Below, in pieces: positions 35,609 to 49,100 of a stretch of 64,000 nt of DNA. The position numbers were made by a program, and so were the translations under genes. Position 1 is the stretch's first letter. Each line of letters starts with the position of its first letter. The notes beneath the pieces are model-generated. The model had not been told where the DNA came from. It searched no databases and worked only from the letters and a program-made list of their open reading frames with translations. Source of the stretch: Montifringilla adamsi (taxonomy: Eukaryota; Chordata; Aves; Passeriformes; Passeridae); NCBI GenBank assembly GCA_017590115.1, contig JAGGNK010013670.1:3035343-3099342 (forward strand). Direction: 5' to 3'.

Positions 35609-38600
35609 GTGAGTGCGGGGCGCAGCCGGGGATGCGGGGGATGCGGGCAGCCCTCTGCCCCATCGGGAACCGCCCGAAGCCGTCTGGGCCCCCCTCCCTG
35701 GGCAGGGGCCGCCCTGCCCTGAACGGCGGCGGTGAGGGGGTTGGGCGGGGGCTGGGAGCAGGTGATGAGCCCCCCGGCCATCGCCGGGATGTCGGGATTA
35801 GAGGGGGGGGTCCCCCGGGCTGCGCCGTCCGCACGCCGCGGACCGCTGCGGTTCTGCCCGGCCCCGGGCGGTGCGAGCGGCGATCTGCGCGGTACCGGGG
35901 CCGCGGCGGCGGAGCGGCATCGCCGCTGGGAGGAGCGGATACGGACGTGTATGTGTACGGTGCGGGCGGGGGCTGCCCGCGGGCGGCGGGGTCGTGCCGT
36001 GCTCGCCGGGACCGTGCCGTGCCCGCCCCGCTCCGCTCCCCTCCCGTTTTGCGTGCTCATCCTCCGGCGCAGCCGCTGCGGCGGGCCCGGGGGGCGCCTG
36101 CGGCCGCTGCACCGCGGTGACCCCAGCGCCGTGACCCCGCTTGTCGGGGAGGCCTCGGGCTTGGTGTGCGGCCGTAGCCGGTCCCGTGTCCCGCGGACAG
36201 GGGGCCCCGAGCCCCCCGCGGTCCCGGAGCGCGGGCGGGGGCAGGCGGCGGCGGCTGCGCGCATGGAGCATCGGTGGAAGGAGGCTCCGGTGCCCCGCTG
36301 CCCATGGCCGGGCCCCCTGTGGCATCCTCGGGGCCGCCGTGCTGCTGCTGCCCACGCGTGGGGCCGAGCCCTGGGGACAGCGCCAGTGGCCGGAGGGGCA
36401 GAGCCCGAAGTCCCGGGGTGCTGCTCCAGCCCCCGCCCCGTACCACCCCCTGGTCCTCCCTGCAGTGCTTTTTCTTGTTTGGTCTTTTCCTCCCCTTTTT
36501 TTTTGGTGGATTTTTTTTTTTTTTAATTACTTCACGGTTGGCGCTGCAGAACCTGGGATTGCAGGAGGGTCTGTCCCTTGGGGAGGACTCTGCCATAGAG
36601 CTCGGGGCAGTGGGGACCGCTGTGGTGTCCAGTCTGGTCGGGCATCAGAGCTGCCACCAGCATCACTTGGCTGGGAGTTTGGTTTGGTCTGAAAAACACC
36701 AGGAGGATGGGGCTGGGGTGATGCCAGCGAGGGGCTGAGGGGGTGGCTGTTTGGGATGGTGGGCAGCTGCTGGGGTGATTGGGCACCTCTGAATGCCCAG
36801 GGCTCACTGAATGTGCCCAGGGGTGGCTGTGGATTCTGGGAGAGGAAGAGGCTCCCCCAAGAGCTGCCTCCCCACTCTGCCTGGAAAGCACCCAAACATG
36901 GGGCTCTGTCTCCACCACCAGCACAGGCTGTGAAATGGGATTGGAAAGCAGGCTTTTTAATAATAATAGTAAAAAGAAGCCTCATGAATGTCCTTTTGGC
37001 AGCCGTTGCTGGCTGAGAAGTGATGCCATGGAGTATTTTAAAATTTCTCTGTTCCTTTAAATACGCCTTAAGAAAAATAAAATGTGTTTTCGCCTCACTC
37101 CCGCTGCTGCTCCTTATTCATCAGCCTCATGCTGAGGATGCAGCATTCTTCCCGGGGACTCCTGGGGATGGAGGAATGCTTTTGAGCATCCAGTTGCCCC
37201 GAATATGAGTGGGTGCCCTCTGGCAGGACTGCAGTGAGTGAGGCAGCATGCATTTACACCCTTGGTGCTGGCAGACACCAGGGAGGAGCGAGGTGCTGCA
37301 GTGGACAGAGTCAGGAGGTTTGAACTTGTATCCTCTCTGCTGCCTCATTAATAGCCTGGTTTGCTTCTTCCCATGTTAATACAGTGTTTAAATTCTGCCA
37401 GGGATGATAAAAAGGAAGGATTAATAAAAAAAGAGCTGGCATTGTTGGAGAAGAGGAGGGGATGCAGGGCGGTCACTGCTCTACAGAACAGGAGATTCAT
37501 GTCTTAACGGGATTTTTTAAATGGTACTTGAAATTCAAAATGCTAATCCCAGCTCTTTTCTGAACCTCGGCTCTGGTTTGGATCAGACTTGCTGGAGCTT
37601 ATTTAGTGCCCTTGTGGGAGTAGTGCCCCCAGGTTTGCTCTGGACCAGGGATAGGGAATTTAACTTACAGATAAAATGTGTCCTCTTTTTGTGGAGGAGA
37701 GCTGCTGAGGATGGGCTGTGCAGGATGCCTTGGATGGGGCCGAGCAGAGCTTTGTTTGCAGCTGCTTCTGCAGGTGCAGGTGTCGCAGCTGTGGCTATCA
37801 GTGGTGTTTCCTGCCCACCTGGAGCGGGTCTGGAGCTGGTCCCGTTCCCCAGCACCCCCAAAAGCAACCCTGATGAGCTGGTGTGTACATGCAGGATTGT
37901 GAGAGTCCTGTGGTGCTCCATCATGCCATAGAGCTGACAGCTCAGTTTGAGTGAGGCATTGGGATTTCCAGGATGTGACACGGGTCCAAATGGTAAAATA
38001 ATTATGAATGGTGTTTGGAGAGTGGGAGGAAGTGAGGGAGATGTGCCAGTGTTATGGGATCACAGAGTGGTTTAGGTTGGAAGGAACCGTCCAGTTCCAG
38101 CCCCCAGCCATGGGCAGGGCCCGTTTTTTGGGGTGCGCTTTCCCCCTGTGCCCGTTGTTCATCTCCACAGCTGTTTATGTGTGCATTTCTCCAGTGATGT
38201 TTGTGTGTTTGTGCCGTGCCACTGCCCTCCCCAGCTGGCTGAATCCCCACTCCTGACAGCCAAGTCCCTGCTCCCAGCGCTGCCTCCTGCCAGTGGGAGT
38301 AGTGGGAGATGGGAGTTAAAAATAAAAGGAGAGAGGAAGCGAGGAGGGCTCCAGGTCTGCTCTGTGGATGCGCCCTCTCCCCTCCTGTGGCACTGAAATC
38401 TGCAGCAGTGCCCCAGGACTCAGAGCCCGACCTCGCTCCGTCCCTTCCTCTTAATTCCATACTGTTCCTACTGAGGCTTTCTCTCCTGGGGGCACAAATG
38501 TGAAGTCGAGCACAGTTGCTGTTTGCAGAGGTCAGGTCTTGTGTGTCTCCATCTTTTCCAGAACCCCCCGGCTGCAGAAGTCCCTACAGACCTTGCAGAT

Positions 38601-41600
38601 GAATATATTCACTTGTTTAGAGGCCATCTTCCTTTCCCTTTTTAACCCTCTTCGTTGCCATAAGTGCCTTCGAGCTCTTGTGTTCATCCAGAAGGGTCAC
38701 AGTAAATAATTCAGCTGTCCTGTGTCCCTCCCATCGGGAGTGGGGCTGTCACATGGCTGTGCCCGCAGCTCCGCCTGCTCTGCCTCAGCTTGCCGGGCTT
38801 TAGCATTACTGAAATGCTGGATTTTTGGGGGTGGGGAGGAGCAGAGCTGCCGTGGCAGGTCAGACATCATGGCTGCCCTTAGAGCATTCCTGATCCCACA
38901 AGCACTGCGGCAGGGAAGCTGCTCTGCCTGCTCCCTTGGGGTCCTGGAGCGGGAGGGGTGAGGTGCTGGTGAATCTTCACTGCTGGGTCTGCTGAGCTGG
39001 GCAAGGAGGAAGGTGACAGGAGTGATGCAGATGAGCCCTACATGCTCCTGTGTGGAATATTCTTGTGCTCCTACATGCTCCTGTGTGGGATATTCTTGTG
39101 TTCCCACATGCTCCTGTGTGGGATATTCTCGTGTTCCTACATGCTCCTGTGTGAGATATTCTTGTGTTCCCACATGTTCCTGTGTGGGATGTTCTTGTGT
39201 TCCTACATGTTCCTGTGTGGGATATTCTCGTGTTCCTACATGTTCCTGTGTGGGATATTCTCGTGTTCCTACATGTTCCTGTGTGGGATGTTCTTGTGTT
39301 CCCACATGTTCCTGTGTGGGATGTTCTTGTGTTCCTACATGCTCCTGTGTGAGATATTCTTGTGTTCCCACATGTTCCTGTGTGGGATGTTCTTGTGTTC
39401 CCACATCTTCCTGTGTGGGATGTTCTTGTGTTCCTACATGTTCCTGTGTGGGATGTTCTTGTGTTCCCACATGCTCCTGTGTGGGATGTTCCTGTGTTCC
39501 CCAGCAGTTGAGGGGTCCTGGGTGTCCCTGTGTCACAGGGACACTGTTCACAGCAGTGGGTGCACATTATGGTAGGGCAAGCCAAAAGCTGGGAAAACCC
39601 TTTTCTGTGCTTTAAACATGGCTGCAGGCAAAGCCCAGGCTCTAGGTCAGCTCTGGGTGGTGTGTCGTGTCCCCAGCCTGGGAGGGGCCTGGTGGGGTGA
39701 TGGACAGGGTTTGAGGGACAGACAGAGCTCAGAGGGGACACTGAGCCCCAGGGCCCCTTGGTATGTGTTGGGGAGCTTCAGGTCTGGTGCGTGGGGGTTT
39801 GGTGGTCACTGAAGTCAACTGAAATACAGGAATACTCTTGACCCACTGAGACCTGGTGCCAGTCTGGGCACCAGAGAGTGACAAGAGTGATAATAACTGC
39901 AGCCAGGTATGTCAGCTGTGCACTGGATGTCTGAGAGGATGGAGCCAAAAGGGTTCAGTCTCATCCCTGTTGTTTTAATCCAAGTGTCTTTGTGTGTGAG
40001 CTGCTCGGAAGCTGTACAAATGTTTGTTTTGCCATGTATCTCCCCATTAACGAGATTTCTCAGGAAATATGCAAAATTATCACTACAGGCAGAACATGTA
40101 CAGTAAGGCTCATTAAGCTAAGTACTGTGATAAATTGCTTCTTCCAGAAAATTATGTATATTAGCAAAAAGGAGGAGAGTGAGCCCAGGTGGAAGGCCAG
40201 GAAGACAGAGTGTGTGGCATTGTTGTGGCTCCAGGTGACCTGAGCACACCTGCCTCAGGGGAGTGTCCTTGCACCTTGGGATGATCCTGCAGGAGATGTG
40301 GGGAGGGGAGGGCAAGCAGAGGACAGCACGGGAAATGGAGATGGAGCAGTGCTGTGTCAGGACCAGACCAGGCACAAAGCCAAAGAGGCTCTTTGCTTAG
40401 GAAAAACATGGAACGAGGCAACTGTGGAAGCACAAGGAGTAGAAAGTTTTGCTGAACTGAAAGAATGGGAGAGAGCAGGGGTGTCACAAGCTGCTTGCAC
40501 CTCTGCACTTCTGCCTGTGCCCCTGCCTGCAGTGGCCAGAACCAGGGCTGGTGTTGGGAATGTGGGCACTGCTTTTGCCCCCCAAATCAGGGAGCAGACT
40601 TATGGCTGTGAACAGGGAACAGGCTGGGGCATGTGGTGTGTCATGGGCTCATGGAGTGGTTTGGCTTGAAAAGGACCTTCAAAGACCACGAGATTCCAAC
40701 ATCCCTGCCATGGGCAGGGATTTCCTTTGACTAGACCAGATTGCTCTGAGCCTTCTTCCAGTCTGACCTTGAACACTTCCAGGGATGGGGCTGACACTGC
40801 AGACAGACTTCAGCGTGCTCAGGTCCTGCATGAGAGATGTTCTGAAACGTCTTTCACCCTTTTTCAGTGATACTCTGAGAATTGTCCGTAGTGATGCAGC
40901 AGCTCTCCCCTCTCAGGAGGGTCTCTTCCTCCATCACCTTTGCAGGAATGATGGAAGTAGTGAGTGTAGCCCAGGACATCTGCTGGCCAAAAGCCTGGGG
41001 ACATCCAGAGGAGAAAAGGAAGTCCTTCTGCTCCAGCAGCCTGGAGAGCTCAGGCTCAAGAAAAGATTCCCCTCAGTTGCCAAGGAACCTTCAAAGAGCC
41101 ATATCATCATCCAAGCCTATTGCCATGGGTTGGGACGTCTTCCACTAGACCAGCTCCTGACTTGTTGTAGAATTCCAAATCTCCTGCCCAAATTGTGTTC
41201 ATTTGCTCCTAGGCCAGCATGTTCCTTCTATGGGAGAAGGTTCCTCCTCCCTGCTGCCTCCTCCTCCTCAGGCATCCACAGGCACCTCAGGATACACCCC
41301 AGCACAGGGGACAGATCTGCCTGTGCAGCATCAAAATTAGCTGCAGGGTGGGACTGAACTTTCTGTTAAAAGTGCATTTTTCCAGATTCTAGTGAATACT
41401 TGCAGGCCCAGGTTTCTTTTCGTGGGAAATAACTAAAAAATGGAGTTTTCTGCTCACTGTTCTGTGAATTTTCAGGAGAGTGCTGCCACTGTGGCCACTT
41501 CCATGCTGCTGTACTTCTGCAGATGTGTGCTGCAGGTTTTCCAGTATGAGCTCTGCCTTTTTCCCTGCCATTGCTGGTCTTCCATCAGATTCTGTCAGAC

Positions 41601-44600
41601 TTTGGGTTTGTGTATGAAATGACTGTTTTGGTTTTCCAGAGGACCTTTGCCTTTTGGGAGGATCAGTGTCTCACCTGGATGGCACTGAGGTTCTTTAATA
41701 GGGTCTAGGCAAGAGCACCAGAGAAATGCCATCGAGTTTTCATGACCATGTGAGCAACCTGGTCTGGTGGGAGGTGTCCCTGTCCAGGCAGGGGCTTGGA
41801 CTAGAGCATCCTTGAAGTCCATTCCAAATCAGTGTTCCATGAGTGCCTGTTTGTAGGTGAGGTGATTTGCAGGATAACCATTGTGTGGACTGTGTTCACA
41901 GCCATGGGACTTGTGGTGCTGCCCGTGTCACCTTCTCTGCCTGAGACTTTCCTTCTTTTTTCTCTGACAGTTTCCTAGGCTGCAGTGTCACTAGTGGGCA
42001 TCACCAGGGCTTGGTGACATTGGCAGACACCAAAGCAGGGTGATGATCCCAGCAGAGACCTCTCTGAGCGCTGACCCTGGAATGGAGAGGACAGAAGGGA
42101 TGAGTACTGTGGCTGCAGGTCCTTCTGCTGCCCATGGGAAGCTCTGGTCTGCACAGGACCTTTAACCATGATGATGCTACTTAGTGGAGGATGTTAAAAA
42201 TTTAATTTCAGATTATTTAAGTCTGTTTTTAACTAAATCATTCTTCAGCCATGACTGTAAATTTATAAAGTACTGGCTGTAAAGTACAGATGCTTTTCCA
42301 GTAGGTGATAGTGCTGTCCATGTTTCAGAGCTACAGGAGGAGGTCAGTGAGTTCAGCTCATTGCCCCCTCCAGGACTGGTGGCAGCTCTGGCACCTCTGG
42401 CACTTGCTCTTCAGAGTTAAGGAGACTTTTATCTGTTTGTTTTTAAAACTGAGCTTAAGAGTGATCACGGTTCTGATGAAAGGCTTGGACTTTGTGCCAA
42501 AGGCTGGGAATTATTTTTCAGGAATGCAAGCAAACACCTAAGGACAAAACTCTTGGAAATCAAGTTCTTCCTTGCACTGCTAGTGCTGGAAATTGGAAAC
42601 ACCACCTGACTCATGCAGATGTTGCTGAATGCTGAAGTCATCTGTGCCTTGGACTTTTATTCGTAAAAAAATTGTTAATGGGAAGGTGTGGGCTGGTTTT
42701 GGTGAATATTAGAATTACAGAATTGCTTAGGTTAGAAAACCCCTCTATGATCCAGCCATTTCCCTAGCACTGCCAAGGCCAGCACTAACCCCAAGTGCCA
42801 CAACCACACATCTGTTAAATCCCTTCAGGGATGGTGACTCCACCTCTGCCCTGCACAGCCTGTGCCTTGGCACCTGGGCTGGACAGCCCTTTCCATGGAG
42901 AAATTTTCCCCAATATCCAATTAAATTTGCCCTGGCACAACTTAAGGGCATTTCCTCTTGTCCTGTCCCTTGTCCTCTGGGAGCAGAGCCTGACCCCCAC
43001 CTGGTTCCACCCTCCTGTCAGGGCGTTGTAGACAGTGAGGTCCCCCCTGAGCCTCCTTTTCTCCAGGCTGAGCTCCCTCAGCTGCTCCTGGTGCTCCAGA
43101 CCCTTCCCAGCTCCATTCCTTTTCCTGGACATACTCCAGCATCTCCATGACATTCTTGTTGTGAGGGGCCCAGAACTGACCCCAAGACTGTGGTGCCTGA
43201 GCAGTGTCCAGCACAGGGGCACAATCCCTGCCCTGGTCCTGCTGGACACTTTATTTCTGATACAGGCCAAGTGCCACTGGCCTCTTGCCCACCAGGGCTT
43301 GTGTTCAGCTACTGCTGGCCAGCACCCCAAGGCCTTTCCCAGCTTTCCAGTGACTCTGCCCTCAGCCTGGAGCATTCCATGGGGTTGTTGTTACCCTAGT
43401 GCAGGACCTGGCACTTGGCCTCAATGAATGTCACAGAATTGGCCTTGGCCCATTGATTCAGCCTGTCCAGATCCCTCTGCAGATCCCCCCAGCAGGTCAC
43501 CATCTCACCCAACTTGGTGTCTTCTGCTGAGGGTGCCCTCAATCCCCTTGTCCATGTCATAGATAAAGCTGTTAGACAGGAGTGGCCCCAGCACTGATCC
43601 CTGGAGAGCAGCACTGGTGGCAGGCGGCCAGCTGGATTTACTGCTGGAATAGGACACGGCTGAGTTTGGGGCCTGTGGGCCATGGAATGGCCAATTCATT
43701 GTGGTGCACTGTATGGTCTGCAGAAAGGGCTGGGGCTGAGACCACAGGTAGTTTAAGGCATGGTTTTGGGTGGTTCAGCTCTGCAGGGCTGTCTCCTGGG
43801 AACACACCCTCTGGCTGGCCTTATCCTCAGCCTTGGCACCACCTCCCTGGAAACCTTCAGGAACAGGACTTCAGCCCTGCATGAAGGGCTTTTTTTGGCT
43901 GCTGCAGCTGCCTAAAGCAAACCCTGAAGTGTAGGAAGGTCAGGGTGATGCCTCAGGTTTAGATTTTGTGTTTTTCAGACTCTGTGCTGCTTTAGTGTGT
44001 GGGTCTGGGCTTCATATGAGGGGATGGTGAGCTCTCTGCACAGAGTAGGGAGACAAAACAATTCCTGCTCTAGCTGGGGACCAAGGACAACTGATCCAAA
44101 TCTCAGCCCCAACAGCACAAACAATGTGGAATGAAGAGAGAAAAACAGGAAGGATGGGACTGCATGGGCTGGAGCTGTAATTGGACAATGAACTCCAATA
44201 TGCAAATGGAGCAAAACTTATAAAAGTGAGAGACTCTGTAAGCGGTCATGCATTTTGGATCACCTGGGGTGCAGCCCTGGCTGGGCTCTTGTGCTGCTCA
44301 AGCTGGATCCATTGAGACCTCTTGATAAATCCCTACTTTATTCTTTGGCTCATCTAGTCTCTGTTCTCGGTCAGCCCTCACAAGGCATGAAGGGCAGCCC
44401 CAGGGCGAGGGACTGGTTTGATGGGTGGGAGATCCCTGCGTGCCCTGCACCTTGTCCAGGTGAGGCTGTGCTGAGCTGCCCTTGTGCTGCCAAGCACTGC
44501 ATCTGGGCATCTGTGCGTTCTCTGCATGTCCTTTGGGCTCTGTGAGGTGGCTGAGATGGCAGTGCTGCTCGCTGCTCAGTTGTTGTGACCTTGTCCTTCC

Positions 44601-46114
44601 TTGCACAGCTGCATGCTGGAATGAGCTGCCCTGGGAGCTCTGGTGTCAGCAGCAGTGCCCTGGCCTTGGGGGTTTGGATATAGGGAACAAGGTGACTGCT
44701 GTTGGGTGTCGGGCCCCCGTGTGCCACTCCTTGTGGGGACGCGATCCCAGACGTGACCCACAGCTGCTCAGAGGCAGCCCCGGGAGCAGCCCGTGCATCC
44801 TGCCGTGTCCTGTCGTGGTACAAAAAGAACATAATTTTACAAAGCAAGTCAAGCCCAGATGGCTGGGATCTCTTCAGCTGGGCAGAGCAGCACGGAGGTG
44901 TTCATAAACACAAACAAACAGATGCAGCCTGGGAGTGAAGCCGTGGAGCAGCCCCCTCATCTCAGGGATATGAGGCCTTTCTTTGCTTACTGAGTGGTCC
45001 CTAAAAGGGGATGGCAGCTGGTGTGGCTTTTCCTTTCCCTTGTGCTTTTGTGAGGCTTGCCTTGTCTCTGTAGGGTGGGAGGCAGCGTGGCCTGGGCCCG
45101 CAGCCCCGGGGTGCTGGAGGCAGGCACGGGCTTGCTGTGTTTGGACACAGATGCTTCCCAGGAAAATGTGCCAGCAGGGCTCGGTAGAGTCTGGGTTCAG
45201 GTGTGCCCAGCAGGGGCTCAGCCTGGTGTTCCTCTGCAGCCCTGACAGGAGAGGACAGGAACTTGGGGCTGCCTGTGGCCATGCTGAGGTGACAGACCTG
45301 GTTGTGCCCCTCACAGCCCACCCTGCCAGCTTTGCTGTTTGGAGGAGAGCAAGCATCAAGTCTTTTCAGGTTCTGTGCTCCTTTGCCTCTTTCAGAAAGT
45401 GCTTGGGGAGGGAATGGGGTGGGTTGGAATGAATTTATTAGCATGTGCTGGTTACAAAACCTCAAAATAGAGCTGGGATGCTCCGGGGCTCTGGATGTCT
45501 TCCCATCTGCTACTCCTTTTTGTCAGGGATGGTGTCACAGTTTGCCTCTGCCTCCATTTGGGATTTTGGCCCTTGTGGAGGGCACTTTGAAGCCGGTGAG
45601 GCTCCAAAAGCTGTTGGAGGAGCTCTGACTGCCCTGCCCTCCCCATCCAGCTCCTGCTGCTCAGTGGCACTGAAGAGGCAGCAGCTCCCAGAGCCATCCC
45701 AGCTGCCAGGACAGTGCCCACATGGTGCCACTGCTTGGCCTCTGGTGGACTGCAGAAATAAGAACCTTGCAAAAGAAGGGTTATCCTCACCTACCCTGTG
45801 TGGGGAAAAGCCTGGAAGCCCTGGGTCCTTGGTGCTGCCTGACAGGGCCTTGAGGCAGAAGTGGGGGGGCACTGGGAGGATGCTGTGCCTGGCACTGTGA
45901 GTTCCCAGGCTGGGGAGCTGTTTGCTGCTTGTGCTGAGCAGCACCTGCAGGTAGTTTTGACTGAGACAGGAGCTTTCCATGTGACTTTGGAAACCTGGGA
46001 TGCTCACAGTTGGGATGCATGAAGCCAAAACACTGTTATGTTTCCTTTTGAAACATGGTGGTTTTTTTTTTGTTTGTTTGTTTGTTTTTTTTTGTTTTTT
46101 TGGGTTTTTTTTTT

Positions 46115-46147
<33 letters not shown>

Positions 46148-49100
46148 TTTGTTGTTTTAAAGTTTTGGCCTCATTCCTGCTTTTATACTAGAATTAATAA
46201 TGGGGGGACACCTGAAGCTTGGGGTGGAGCAATGAGGGCCAGAGTGGAGGGAGATGCTGGGAGCAGCTGATCCATCAGTGCCCTGCATGCCGTGAGCTGT
46301 TCTCCCTGGCATCCCCTCTGGCTCGAGTCCGAGTCACCCATTAGTGGATGTGGCTGCTCTTACTGGCCCAGGGCTGGGGGTGCTGGGGTGGGATGATCTC
46401 CCTGACACGGGGGTGAGAGGCAGGGTGGCACTGAGGGTGTTTCCAGTGACGTGGGTTGGACAGATGGTGCCCTTCTCCAGCCCGGAGTGACAAGTGACAT
46501 GTGCCCTCCTGACCAGCAGGCTCCATCTGTGTAATTTCCTCTTCATGGGGCTTCTGGCTGGGCTCTGTGCCACTCCCCCTGTCCAGTGCCTGCCCTAAAT
46601 AACATCTCTCTGCCTGTCCATCAGCCTCTGTGCTCCCAGGAGTGGTGTACCCTCAAGCATGAGTGCCTCTGGCAAGGCTGTGTGTGGCTCTGGCAGAAAC
46701 CCCCTCCGTGGGTGGTAGGTCCCCTTCCTGCAGGATTTCTGGGTATGGCAGGGTCCAGTGGGCAGCACAGGTAGGACCAGGCAGGGATGTGGCATCCTTT
46801 GTGCAATAAGGCAGGCCTGTTTTGGATGTGGAAGGGGCAAGCAAGAGGTGACAATAACATCTTGGCAGGTACCCTGCTCTCCTGCTGCTCTTCCTCTGCT
46901 GCCAGTCCCTGGCCTTCCTGGTTTCTGTGCAAGTCTTCATTTAAAATTAGCAGTGGGAATACTCTGCTCACAGGCTTCAGAAAGGGGCTCAGAATTCTGG
47001 CAAATTGAGATCCTGCTAGAATGATGGCAAAAAATGCTGGATAGGCTTGTGGGGAGGTTGTGTTGAAGATGTGTTTTTCTGTACAGGGCTGCAGGGTCTG
47101 ACTGGTGCTTCCCATCCAGTTCCACCCCCTGCCATGAGCTGGGACACCTCTCACTAGTCCAGGTTGCTCCAAGCCCTGTCCAGCCTGGCCTTGGACACTT
47201 CCAGGGATCCAGGGGCAGGCACAGCTGCGGACATCCCACCCTCAGGGACCAACATTTCTTCCCCATGTCCAGCCTGACTCCACCCTCCTCATTTCAAGAC
47301 CTCTGTCCTGTGCTGGGACCCCAGAGCTGGAGGCAGCTCCAGGGTGTGTCGGAGCAGAGGGGGAACAGCCCCTCCCTCCCTGCTGCCCTCACTGCTGAGG
47401 GTGAGCCCAGGAGACACTTGTCTTTCTGTGCTGCCAGTGCCCATGGCTAGGTCAAGTCTTGTTTGTCACCCAGCAGGATCCCCTGATCCATCCTCACAGG
47501 GGGCTCTCAGCCCCCTTTCCTTTGTCTCTTTGCTGGAGATGACCGTCCTCTCGGGTGCATGGTGAGGTGGCAGGAGCTGCAGGCAGGACAGGTGTCCCTC
47601 CATCTGTGGGGCTGCTGTGGATGTCCTTGTCCCTGACATGGGGAGGCTTAGCAGGGTGGGGGAGGAAAGACCCCCTGACCTGGGAACGCATCCAGGGTGG
47701 TGTTTGCATTGGCAGGTGCATCTTCCATCACTCACAGCGTTGTTCCTAGGATCTGTTGGCATTATCCAGGATCCTGGGGGTGTAGGTGGGGGTCTGTGTT
47801 GTTATTGCCCATCCAATGGGCTCTTGGTGCCGCCCACCAAAGTGTGTGATGCTTCAAAGCTGTTATGCTTAAAATCAAGCACAGCACCAACCTAGCAGGC
47901 ACGTGTGATGTGTAAAGTGGAATGTGAACATGAGTGTTACTTGTGTCTCTGTAGCAAAGCTCTGTCCACACATTGCTAGCTTTAGGACATGGTTCTTTGT
48001 GACCTCCTCGATGGTGAGCCCTCCTGCCATGTGCTGGGGGAGTGCTTGGGATGCTCTGGGAGCAATGGAGCACATGTGGGCATTGCTCTGGAAGCAGTTG
48101 TTGACCCCAGGTGGACCTGAGCTTACAGCCAGGCTGAAGGAATGGCATTGGGGTTGGGACAGTGACAGCTGTCACCCTGCTAAGATGGTTTGGAGCAAGG
48201 CTGGAGCAGTGATGACACAGGACAGGAGGAGGGACTGGGCTGCCTGGTGGCACTGGCATGCAGGGAGGATTTAAAAGAGCCTGTGGCCAAATCCTGCCCT
48301 TGGCTCCAGGGAGGTGTGGGAGGTGTTGGATGTGGTCACGTATCCAGCTCTGCCCCAAGCCTGAGCTGTGCTCTGGGTCTCAGTGCTGGTCTGTGACTGC
48401 TGGAGGGAATGGGAGAGGTGGTGTGCACCTGCTGTGAGCAAACTGCAGAATTTTGGAAGCAAAAAGCTTCAGGGAAGAAGCTGGCCCTGCCTGATGCAGA
48501 AGGCAGTGCCTGCTGCAGGGACTGTGCAGCCCCAGCTTGTCCCAGCACACAGGCAGCCAGTGGCACCAGGACAGTGACTGTCCCCTGGGCTGGGCACTGC
48601 TGAGGCAGCTCAAATCATGGGGTCAGTTTTGGGCCCCTCGAAAAGGAAGACATTGAGGGGCTGGATCACGTCCAGAGAAGGGAACAGAGCTGGGGAAGGG
48701 TCTGGAGGACCAGGAGGGGCTGAGGGAACTGGGGTGGCTCAGCCTGGAGAAAAGGAGGCTCAGGGGGAACCTTCTTAACTCTCTACAACTCCCTGACAGG
48801 AGGGCGCAGCCAGGTGAGGGTCACTCTTTTCCCAGGTTATCAAGTGACAGGACAAGTGGAAATGGCCTCGAGTTGCTCCAGGGAAGGTTTGGGTTGGATA
48901 TTGGGCAAAATGTCTTCATGGAAGGGGTTGTCAAACCCAGGAATGGCTGTGCAGGGCAGCGGTGGAGTCACCATCACTGGAGGGATTTAAATGTACCAAC
49001 CCATCCCCAGGATGGCAGCTTTGGCCATGCCCCAGCCTCATGGTACCAGCAGCTCCTGTCCTGAGTGGCTGTGCCACAGATGGGCACAATTTCAGACTTT

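Larger units (their letters stand above)
33970..36450 (+). promoter_or_regulatory. STX1A: CpG island spanning the STX1A promoter and first exon
   Basis: About 2.5 kb of very GC-rich, CpG-dense DNA surrounds the first STX1A coding exon at 35579. The transcription start probably lies within a few hundred bases upstream of 35579. Long open frames occur on both strands, including two of over 400 codons on the minus strand, but they are low-complexity Pro/Arg/Ala sequence expected from base composition. Confidence 0.6.
36460..42700 (+). other. STX1A: STX1A intron 1, 5' part
   Basis: Single-copy intron apart from the listed repeats. 37020-37110 and 37330-37520 are AT-rich islands (TTTAAATACGCCTTAAG, GCTGAGGATGCAGCATTC, TGATAAAAAGGAAGGATTAA) inside a GC-rich intron and could be neuronal enhancers, judged on composition only. 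No alternative first exon could be identified. Confidence 0.35.

Noticed and set aside
33723..36264. Two minus-strand open frames of over 400 codons in the STX1A CpG island
   Set aside because: They are Pro/Arg/Ala/Gly-rich, overlap tandem repeats, show no domain and match the expectation for high-GC DNA with few stops.
35443..36526. Plus-strand open frames of 225-264 codons overlapping STX1A exon 1
   Set aside because: They are in other frames from the STX1A start and are low complexity; the syntaxin exon with correct donor explains the locus.
38697..39741. Long minus-strand frames of 254 and 284 codons
   Set aside because: Their bulk is the 33-bp minisatellite read in different frames.
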